A DNA stretch of 56,081 nucleotides, taken from the NCBI GenBank assembly GCA_003645255.1, contig QNES01000007.1, positions 1 through 56,081 of the forward strand, read 5' to 3'. Position 1 is the stretch's first letter. Each line of letters begins with the position of its first letter. Of this stretch, positions 37,861 through 44,196 are shown one piece after another. The notes under the pieces are model-generated. The model worked only from the letters and a program-made list of their open reading frames with translations, made no database searches and had not been told where the DNA came from. The DNA comes from Gammaproteobacteria bacterium. Lineage in GTDB: Bacteria > Pseudomonadota > Gammaproteobacteria > Beggiatoales > Beggiatoaceae. A program made the translations under genes and the position numbers.

Positions 37861-37893
37861 AGAAATCCGATTTTTGGAAAAAATCGGATTTCT
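37861..37893. repeat. AGAAATCCG-type hairpin
   Basis: AGAAATCCGATTTTTGG and AAAAATCGGATTTCT arms. The core is identical to the copy at 32913-32943. It separates ftnA from the Cys-rich peptide gene. Confidence 0.8.
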
Positions 37894-37938
37894 AATTAAT
37901 TAATGGCTAAAATAGTGCCACAACTCAGTTAGCGGCAC

Positions 37939-38466
37939 TTAGCTGCGCTTTTTAACCAACTTTTGCTGCTCAGTTGCCATTCGTTTGATCTCCTTGTCCA
38001 TCATGAACAAGCGCTTACCGCTACCCTCAGTAATCAACTCAATCTTTTTGACAATGGAATTGAACAGATGTTCTTCTTCATGTTGTTCAGCAACGTACCA
38101 TTGCAGGAAGTTATGCGTGGAATAATCCGGTTCTTCCAGGGTTAAACGAACCAAGTTATTTATCTCCTTGGTAATGTAGCACTCATGTTCATAAGTTTGC
38201 TGAAACACATCAACAACAGACTTATATTCAGTGGGGGGTGCTTTGATTTCACCAATCACCGCCATATTGCCTGTTTCGTTGATGTATTTAAACAGGTGGT
38301 GCATGTGCTGTATTTCTTCATCAGCATGTTGCCGCAAAAATTGGGCACAACCCGGCAAACTGTTGAGTTCACACCAAGAACTCATTTGCAAATATAAATT
38401 TGCGGAATAATATTCCAGGTTAACCTGGTGATTCAAACGTTCAACCAATTTTTCGCTTAACATCAT
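37939..38466 (-). CDS. ftnA: non-heme ferritin
   Basis: A 174-175-residue FtnA-type ferritin. It stores iron as a ferric core inside a 24-subunit shell. The ferroxidase ligands are present: NLEYYSANLYLQMSSW, HADEEIQHM and EQHEEEHLF. Two ATGs in tandem start the frame, with AAGGAA immediately upstream. The C-terminus is Lys-rich. Upstream are three Fur-like palindromes (38515-38591), and a single TAACTGA unit lies at 38476-38482. It leads a three-gene run with the Cys-rich peptide and the DUF2325 gene. Confidence 0.96.
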   Translation of the reverse strand: MMLSEKLVERLNHQVNLEYYSANLYLQMSSWCELNSLPGCAQFLRQHADEEIQHMHHLFKYINETGNMAVIGEIKAPPTEYKSVVDVFQQTYEHECYITKEINNLVRLTLEEPDYSTHNFLQWYVAEQHEEEHLFNSIVKKIELITEGSGKRLFMMDKEIKRMATEQQKLVKKRS

Positions 38467-38514
38467 TTTTCCTTATCAGTTAGGTAAAGATTATTCACTC
38501 CAAATTCATTTTCA

Positions 38515-38591
38515 GATAATCATTATAAATAAGAATCATTATCAATTAAATTTTGAAGTATGCTCATTGTATTACAAATGAGAATCATTTG
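38515..38591. promoter_or_regulatory. cluster of Fur-box-like palindromes upstream of ftnA
   Basis: Three sites resemble the Fur consensus built on GATAATGATAATCATTATC: GATAATCATTATAAATAAG near 38515, AATAAGAATCATTATCAA near 38528, and the perfect palindrome CAAATGAGAATCATTTG at 38575-38591. They lie 50-125 bp before the ftnA start. Control by iron through Fur is inferred; the direction of control (repression, or activation by displacement) cannot be told. Confidence 0.7.
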
Positions 38592-38756
38592 CAAATAAAT
38601 TTTTTGAGCGCAAAAAAAGAATCGGTGAAATTAATAAATTAATGATATAAGTTATTGATATATAACAAATATTAAAAAAAATGGTTGATACCCGAATTTA
38701 AGACTTGACATTTTATTTATTTTTAGAGTATACTGAAATATTTTTTATTTATTTTT

Positions 38757-38823
38757 AAAAAGGCCAATCTGGTGGAAAACCAGGTTGACCTTTTTAAGAC
38801 GCGGAGCGTTTTTTCAGGCATTC
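38757..38823. repeat. two-hairpin structured repeat, copy 1
   Basis: AAGGCCAATCTGGTGG with its inverted partner AACCAGGTTGACCTT, then AAGACGC-GGA-GCGTTTTTT and CAGGCATTCC. A second copy in the same orientation is at 39684-39752. Similarity fades into GGAAC-GAAAA beyond the end. Read on the minus strand, the element ends in a stem and a U-run, so here it can terminate the retropepsin-like pair (38862-39556). Confidence 0.72.
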
Positions 38824-38861
38824 CGTCAGTTTGGGAACGAGAAAAATTCAAGGGCTTGTGA

Positions 38862-39236
38862 TCAATTGACATTCTCTAATGTTAGCCTGTCCATTTTTCT
38901 ATCAACAATTAGCCGTCTGTGCTTAAGCCACTGCAATCCCATTAAAACGTGAGTAAACTCATTACCACCAATCACTTCAATAGCGAATTCTTGTTCATCA
39001 AAAAAAACGGTGCCAGCATAAAGATTAAATTCAATAATTCCGTTGGCGGTATACTTTTTTTGAGTCTTGATAAATGCCCAGCCTAAACTCTCTACATCTT
39101 GAATATTCATTGCTATCCAATCTGTGAAGCCTGTGTCGAGTATGGCATGCGTGAACATAACCGATTTATCACTGGCTATTAAACCCATCTCGAAAAATAG
39201 TTCGCCCTGACTATTAATGTTACCTCTAATAATCAT
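38862..39236 (-). CDS. retropepsin-like (clan AA) single-domain protein
   Basis: From ATG 39236 (MIIRGNINSQGELFFEMGLI) the product has 124 residues. It has the fold pattern of single-domain aspartic proteases: AILDTGFTDWIAM carries DTG, followed by a flap region and a late hydrophobic-hydrophobic-Gly triad (VLMGLQWLKHRRL). The residue after DTG is Phe rather than the usual Ala/Ser, so activity is uncertain. The ATG overlaps the stop of the upstream gene as ATGA, which implies translational coupling. Small pairs like this are common in cyanobacteria and large sulfur bacteria, but the role is unknown. Confidence 0.75.
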   Translation of the reverse strand: MIIRGNINSQGELFFEMGLIASDKSVMFTHAILDTGFTDWIAMNIQDVESLGWAFIKTQKKYTANGIIEFNLYAGTVFFDEQEFAIEVIGGNEFTHVLMGLQWLKHRRLIVDRKMDRLTLENVN

Positions 39237-39556
39237 ATTCGACCACACGCCCCGGTTTCGTTTAAGCACATTTCCATGATAACGGCAGTTGGATGTTTCT
39301 GCTTCGCTTTTTGGAAAGCCACTTTTGGTTCTGGATCAATAAAATAGTCACCACTGTCTGGTTCAATATGAATTGACCAACCATAATGATCAGCTTTTAA
39401 TTGAGGGGCCACTTTGTCAAAAATAGCCTGACAACGTTGACCAAAAACCTCATTTTTCGCCTGACGTTTCGCGATCTCTTCTTTAGAAAGTCGCTGTCTA
39501 TTGGGGAAAAGAGGGCTACCCGGGGGGACTTTTCTAGATTTAGGTTTGGTTTCCAT
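39233..39556 (-). CDS. hypothetical partner of the retropepsin-like protein
   Basis: A 107-residue protein with a Pro/Lys-rich N-terminus (METKPKSRKVPPGSPLFPNR), a helical middle and a C-terminal part (WSIHIEPDSGDYFIDPEP, then AFQKAKQKHPTAVIMEMCLN). I do not recognise a named family. I recall small proteins with this layout encoded just before retropepsin-like genes, as here with an ATGA overlap. The stable pairing suggests substrate, regulator or toxin-antitoxin-like partner. Confidence 0.7.
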   Translation of the reverse strand: METKPKSRKVPPGSPLFPNRQRLSKEEIAKRQAKNEVFGQRCQAIFDKVAPQLKADHYGWSIHIEPDSGDYFIDPEPKVAFQKAKQKHPTAVIMEMCLNETGACGRI

Positions 39557-39600
39557 AAAGTTATTTCTCCCGTTGTTTTACCACTTGCTTTTAAATATCA

Positions 39601-39630
39601 AAAATACGATTTTTTGAAAATAGTATTTCT
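39601..39630. repeat. AAAATACG/TAGTATTTCT hairpin, mismatched
   Basis: AAAATACGATTTTTT and AAAATAGTATTTCT. The left arm has the CGA of one family and the right arm the AGT of the other, so this copy breaks the pairing seen elsewhere. It lies about 45 bp upstream of the 107-residue gene. Confidence 0.6.
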
Positions 39631-39683
39631 AACAGACTAATGGATACAAAAATATTATATCACACACCAATGGGCGGAAAATA

Positions 39684-39752
39684 AAAAAAAGGCAATCTGG
39701 TGGAAAACCAAGTTGGCCTTATTAAGACGCGAAGCGTTTTATCAGGCATTCC
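39684..39752. repeat. two-hairpin structured repeat, copy 2
   Basis: AAGGCAATCTGGTGG, AACCAAGTTGGCCTT, then AAGACGC-GAA-GCGTTTTAT and CAGGCATTCC. Loop and wobble differences from copy 1 keep the stems. It lies upstream of the retropepsin-like pair, so that pair is flanked by direct copies about 930 bp apart. Confidence 0.72.
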
Positions 39753-39792
39753 CAAACACAAACTCTGGAAACAAGGAAAGCTACGCTTTAAT

Positions 39793-40045
39793 ATCATTTA
39801 TGCCTATTATTTGAAGAACCTGAATCAGCCATAGTGGCAGCTAATCGGTTTATTAAATTATATCCACGCCCATGTAGATTATGCTTATTACCTCAAAGGC
39901 TTAGTCCATTTTGATCTAGACCAGGGTATGTTAGCTCGTTTATTACCACTGGATCGTTCGCAACGTGATCAAAGTGCTGCTATGCAGTCATTTCTGGATT
40001 TTTCTGAATTAGTCGCCCGGTTTCCTAACAGTCAATACAGCAAAG
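39793..40045 (+). pseudogene. bamD: bamD (outer-membrane assembly lipoprotein) remnant
   Basis: Three reading frames together give the BamD centre: IIYAYY, then [19 protein letters not shown], then [20 protein letters not shown], followed by [20 protein letters not shown] and FPNSQYS. There is a frameshift near 39811 and another at CGCCCATG near 39875. The N-terminal lipoprotein signal and the C-terminal TPR region are missing. The similarity stops at AAAAATAGTATTTTTA, half of an AGAAATACT-type hairpin. An intact bamD is expected elsewhere because the protein is essential in relatives. Confidence 0.75.
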
Positions 40046-40220
40046 CAAAAATAGTATTTTTAATGGTTATATCCATTTCGGAGTTCACAAAAAAACTTGA
40101 ACCTCAAGTTTTAAGGCTTGTTATTTTGGAATTAAGCCTTATTAATGGGTATTTTACGGTAAAATCTGTTCTTGGGGTTGTTCTTTCCCTCTTTTCGCTT
40201 ATTTTAATCTAACTAATTGA

Positions 40221-40363
40221 TTATAACAATACCTTCGCCAAAATGTAAAAATCGTCAATTTCGAGCAGCCGTCAATTTGTAACTTATTGATTTTACTAAA
40301 AATAAAAATCAGTATTTTTTGGGAAATGGCTAAAATTTTAAATTGGCGAAGGTATTGTTATAA
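40221..40363. mobile_element. 143-bp element with perfect 21-bp terminal inverted repeats
   Basis: The left end (40221-40241) begins TTATAACAATACC, and the right end (40343-40363) is its exact reverse complement, ending GGTATTGTTATAA. The interior has no coding capacity. It looks like a MITE-type non-autonomous element. It lies between the bamD remnant and the TolC-type gene. I found no clear target duplication. Confidence 0.7.
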
Positions 40364-40559
40364 AGTAGAATATTTTTTAAAATCTAGCCATTTGCGATAC
40401 ACTATTATTGTTAAGAAATGGGAAATTATTTCATGAACATTCCTAACGCAATATCAGGGGCAATCCCTTCGCGCAAGCCGTTGATTGGTATATTATTTTT
40501 TGCGAGTTGCCTTTTTCAAACAAGCTGTTAGGATTACTACACCACTTTGGAGGAAATTT

Positions 40560-42173
40560 ATGCACTTTTCTTTTGGTAAACGGCGATTCTTACGTCGTTC
40601 CCTTACATTGCTTTCATTGCTCATGGTGATACCATCATACATGGCTTTCGCCCAGGCACCTTCGGAATCTACTGAGCAATTGAATGTCAATGATCTTATC
40701 ACCTTGTCAGGTGGACCACTCAGCTTACAGCAGGTAGCCCTTATTACCCTGGACAATTCACCTAGTCTTTTCCAGGGACAACTGGGGGTGGAGTCTGCTA
40801 TAGCCAGTGCCCGGATTGCGACCGGGGCATTTGACATCAACACTTCTGTGTCTAGCAATGTCAAGAACAACAGACCAACCTCTAGTAATGATCAAGACAC
40901 ACAGAGCCTAACCTTTTCGTTAAACGAACGCTTCAGAACCGGTGTTAGTGCCTCTGCGAGTGCAGGTATCAACCGAACTGATGACCGTATTAAGCCTCAA
41001 GACACAAACAATCTCTCTAACCTCAAGTTAAATATCACTATTCCCTTACTAAAAGGCGGAGGTTACGTTTCAGCGGCTGCCGGTGAAAATGTCGCTTTGC
41101 TGAAAAGTCAGGCTGCGGAATTGGGTTATTACCATAGCGTTTCAAAGTTATTGCTTAGTAGTACCAATGCTTATTGGAATTACAAAGCCGCAGTAGAATC
41201 TCTCAAAATCCAGCAAGATTCTGAGCAAAGGATACAAAGTTGGGTTGATGCAGTGAAAGAGGGTGCCAGTTCGCAAGGGGGAACGCCGGATGAAGCTAAT
41301 GTATCTCGCGTCAAAGGTTACTTAGCCAGTAAGCAGAAAGAAACGACCACCGCGGCTCAAGCGGTGTATAGTACTAAAAGTGCTCTAATTGTCGCCATGG
41401 GCATTTCTAGTGAAGAAGTCGACAACATAGGTGAACCTTCTGAAAAATTTGCGGTTGGTTGGAACGAAACTGTGGCGAAACTTGAACAGCAATCGCTGCA
41501 GGCTAAATGGATTGCTGAGGCGAAAGAAAAGCGCCTAGATATCCAAGCTGCTAAACTGACCCAAGAGTCCACAGCAGTTAATTTAGCCAAAACGAGGCAT
41601 GATGTGCTACCCCAGCTTAATTTAACTTTGAGTGCCAGTCGTAGTGCTATAGAATTAGGCGATGGTTATAGTCGCTATGTTGATGCTTTGAACGGTGATC
41701 CTCGTGGTAATGATGTCGCGGCGACGCTCACGCTTTCTTATCCGTTGGGTAATAATGTTGCGAAAGGTCAACGTGACGTAGCCAATGTCTCCAATCAACT
41801 TAACATTATTAAGTTGAATGATTTGATAAGGACAATCAGAGTGCAAGTCGGGGTTGATGCAAACGATCTGATGCGTAGGCTAGATGAAACCACAGCAACA
41901 TTAGAAGCGGTCGAGCTTTATAAATCTTCTTTAGATGGAAGCTATAATAGCTCTCGTGACAATTTGTTAGGTGATCCCCTTACCATCTTTAGTTTGATGG
42001 ACCTCGACGAGAAGCTTACTGAAGCAAAAAATGACCACCTTACTAGTTTACAAGAGTTGGCTAAAGCGACAGCCCAACTCCGTTATCAGACAGGCACAAT
42101 TCTTTCTAGCATGAGTATGGATACTAAAAAATTAGTATTGGAAGATATGTCAACAATACCTGGTATTGATTAA
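40560..42173 (+). CDS. TolC-family outer-membrane channel
   Basis: A 537-residue outer-membrane efflux protein. I use ATG 40560 with GGAGGAAATTT in front; it opens a signal peptide, MHFSFGKRRFLRRSLTLLS, cleaved near AFAQA. Two long helical repeats of the OEP family follow (SLQQVALITLDNSPSLFQGQ opening; later RHDVLPQLNLTLSASRSAIE and TLTLSYPLGN). Such proteins form trimeric exit ducts for type I secretion or RND/ABC efflux. No inner-membrane pump is adjacent; the nearest membrane partner is the DUF697-like gene 320 bp downstream. Confidence 0.87.
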   Translation: MHFSFGKRRFLRRSLTLLSLLMVIPSYMAFAQAPSESTEQLNVNDLITLSGGPLSLQQVALITLDNSPSLFQGQLGVESAIASARIATGAFDINTSVSSNVKNNRPTSSNDQDTQSLTFSLNERFRTGVSASASAGINRTDDRIKPQDTNNLSNLKLNITIPLLKGGGYVSAAAGENVALLKSQAAELGYYHSVSKLLLSSTNAYWNYKAAVESLKIQQDSEQRIQSWVDAVKEGASSQGGTPDEANVSRVKGYLASKQKETTTAAQAVYSTKSALIVAMGISSEEVDNIGEPSEKFAVGWNETVAKLEQQSLQAKWIAEAKEKRLDIQAAKLTQESTAVNLAKTRHDVLPQLNLTLSASRSAIELGDGYSRYVDALNGDPRGNDVAATLTLSYPLGNNVAKGQRDVANVSNQLNIIKLNDLIRTIRVQVGVDANDLMRRLDETTATLEAVELYKSSLDGSYNSSRDNLLGDPLTIFSLMDLDEKLTEAKNDHLTSLQELAKATAQLRYQTGTILSSMSMDTKKLVLEDMSTIPGID

Positions 42174-42287
42174 TAATGTTATTCTTGTACTAATGTTCTG
42201 CGATAATGCCATGCTGTAAGGATTTTCCTGTGTGTAGGCGCACACTCAGATTGGATAACTTTTTATATTAGCAAATATCTATATAAA

Positions 42288-42410
42288 ATGGCACAGGGAA
42301 TTAACGTGGTGGGTTCGGTTATTACCAGACCTATTATTTCTGCGGCAATCACTTACGCAATAGGTAAGCTTTTTGTTAAACATTTTGAGTCCGGGGCATG
42401 GTTAAAATAA
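42288..42410 (+). pseudogene. C-terminal fragment of a DUF697-like gene
   Basis: A 40-residue frame ending AITYAIGKLFVKHFESGAWL parallels ATSYAIGRVFIEHFESGGTF near the end of the complete gene that follows at 42495. The remainder of the protein is not found upstream, where only a short open stretch runs. It is a decayed duplicate directly in front of the intact copy. Confidence 0.65.
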
Positions 42411-42494
42411 GATTTCTCCCTAAATAACATAAGTAGTTGAAATATAACACAAAAATTCACTTTTTTTCATTGGTAACGACAATTGGAGGTATTT

Positions 42495-43034
42495 ATGACA
42501 ACTGAAACCACCCCTACTGGCACTGAATCAAGTCACATAGACAAAACCACAACCCTTTCCTTGGAAGGGAAACTTCAAGAACGGGTTAATAGAGCTGAAG
42601 AAGCCCATAAGACGGTCAAAAAATACGTCTTGGGTACTATGGCACTAGCGGTAGTGCCATTGCCACTGGTGGATTTGGCAGCAGTAACGGCTGTCCAAGT
42701 CAAAATGGTACATAGTATTGCTAATCAGTATGAAGTACCATTTTCTGAAAATGTGGTGAAATCACTGATAGCTGCTCTAACCGGTGGTGCGTTAACGTTC
42801 ACAACGGCTACACCAATTGCCAGTTTGGTTAAAGTGGTACCGCTCATTGGACAAGTCGCAGGCTTTATTGGTTGTGCTGTAATGTTCGGTGCAACCTCTT
42901 ATGCCATTGGTAGGGTATTTATTGAGCATTTTGAATCAGGTGGTACTTTCCTTGATTTTGATCATGAAAAAATGAAAGTGCATTTTCAAGAGCTTTTTGA
43001 AGAAGGACAAAAGTTAGCAACGGCTAGCAAATAA
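42495..43034 (+). CDS. DUF697-like membrane protein
   Basis: A 179-residue protein starting MTTETTPTGTESSHID, with GGAGG before the ATG. After a polar N-terminus, residues about 45-145 carry the DUF697 pattern VVPLPLVDLAAVTAVQVKMV and two or three Gly/Ala-rich hydrophobic segments. The end is an amphipathic tail (FQELFEEGQKLATASK). DUF697 occurs in YcjF-type proteins and in small proteins encoded near metal P-type ATPases. Here the third P-ATPase starts 1.2 kb downstream in the same direction. Function unknown; a structural or membrane-organising role is possible. Confidence 0.72.
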   Translation: MTTETTPTGTESSHIDKTTTLSLEGKLQERVNRAEEAHKTVKKYVLGTMALAVVPLPLVDLAAVTAVQVKMVHSIANQYEVPFSENVVKSLIAALTGGALTFTTATPIASLVKVVPLIGQVAGFIGCAVMFGATSYAIGRVFIEHFESGGTFLDFDHEKMKVHFQELFEEGQKLATASK

Positions 43035-43046
43035 ACAGTTATAGAA

Positions 43047-43070
43047 TCCCCGCTTTGCATCGGGGACTTT
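43047..43070 (+). terminator. hairpin after the DUF697-like gene
   Basis: TCCCCG (43047-43052) pairs with CGGGGA (43061-43066) across an 8-base loop, followed by CTTT. It lies 13 bp after the stop codon. A weak to moderate intrinsic terminator. Confidence 0.55.
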
Positions 43071-43840
43071 GGCACTATCCCAAAAATAATATACTTATCC
43101 CAGTTTTTCAAAAAAAAACGTAACGACTCAGGGCTTGAGTAAAGGATTGCATCTACAACAATATTCATAAGTTTCGTTCAGAAAATATTCATACGTAGGT
43201 GCAATTTGGCCTGTCGAAATACAAAACGATTATTTCTATTTTTTTGCTTCAAGATTATTCCAAGAGGCGTGTCCCTACATGGAATCCTGCGATTATGAGA
43301 TTTTATGATATAAATCATAATGTTACACTCCATTTTGACTGGAAAATGGCTTGAATAATAGCTCAATTATAAGTAGTTATAAGAGGTTAAGGTACGCAAT
43401 CATTTATAAAAAACAGAAATTAATTTTTACCTAAAAATGGCAACTGTTTTGTAAAATAACAATAATAACAATAGGTTATAAGATTTTGTCTTCATCTAGC
43501 TAAAATATTTTTTATCTCTTATTTTCAATAAGCTACAATCTAATTGCCATTTTTAGGTTTTAATCCATTTCGACAGGCTAGGACGATACCCTATAGATTT
43601 TCAGATAAATCACTTCACAAATTTAAAATATTATCCTTTATTTTTCAATAAGCTATAAATATGCAATCGTGAATTTATTTATATGGAATCATCAACTTTG
43701 GAGCAGTTAAAGGGCTACCCCCTCACCACGCTACATGTATACAAATTTGCCCCGCCACTTGAAGTTATGTAGGGTGTGCAAGTCTTTTTTTGCCCACCAA
43801 CCGTTTAAAAAAAAGTCCAAAATTTACCCGTTAGTAGTAT
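43071..43840. other. gene-free interval with nested inverted repeats
   Basis: No credible gene. ACCTAAAAATGGCAA (43429-43443) is inverted as TTGCCATTTTTAGGT (43544-43558). GCCTGTCGAAA near 43210 is inverted as TTTCGACAGGC near 43567, so the two pairs are partly nested. TTTTCAATAAGCTA occurs near 43522 and again near 43643 as direct repeats. This reads as layered remains of small elements. Confidence 0.5.
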
Positions 43841-43885
43841 ACTCTATGCACACATCATTCGCCTTAGAATAAATGTGCATAGAGT
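43841..43885. repeat. ACTCTATGCACA inverted-repeat element, short copy
   Basis: ACTCTATGCACA (43841-43852) and TGTGCATAGAGT (43874-43885) flank 21 bases. The same 12-bp ends bound the larger element at 46252-46444 on the other side of the P-ATPase gene. Confidence 0.75.
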
Positions 43886-43908
43886 AGAAGTTTTTTGAGG
43901 GTATAAAA

Positions 43909-43934
43909 GAAATACCATTTAAAAAAATGGTATG
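43909..43934. repeat. AGAAATACCATTT hairpin
   Basis: AGAAATACCATTT and AAATGGTATGCC form a stem variant of the AGAAAT hairpin family. It carries ACCA/TGGT in place of ACTA/TAGT. Confidence 0.6.
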
Positions 43935-44100
43935 CCCTTTTAAATTTAGGCTATTTTCTGGAGTTGCGGCTAAATAAAATACCCCTTATCAGTAAATCAA
44001 TCCCAAAATTTCTCAAAAAATTTGGGTTTGAAATGGGTATATTATTTTCACGCTCCTCCCTAAAGATATAGCATTTCCCTTTTGAGTGAAGTACATCTTT

Positions 44101-44161
44101 TGTAGGGGCAATCCCTTGTGGTTGCCTTTTTTTGTATCTCACCCAAACGAAAAACGCTATA
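44101..44161. repeat. GTAGGGGCAATCCC...AAAAACGCTATA repeat
   Basis: TGTAGGGGCAATCCCTTGTG matches the copy at 6217. The following TTTTTTTGTATCTCACCC and AACGAAAAACGCTATA match 2027-2074, where the repeat truncates a Uma2 gene. The sequence ends 36 bp before the third P-ATPase start. Confidence 0.6.
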
Positions 44162-44196
44162 TCCAACTTTGTCGTTTAACTTTTTAGGAATAATTT

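Noticed and set aside
38757-39752. Integron-type attC sites around the retropepsin-like pair
   Set aside because: The repeats flank the genes in direct orientation, but the terminal core sites (GTTRRRY and its partner) are not present and no integrase is seen.
43178-43366. 62-residue reverse-strand frame
   Set aside because: It translates repeat sequence (the GTAGGGACACGCCTC type) and has no ribosome binding site or family match.
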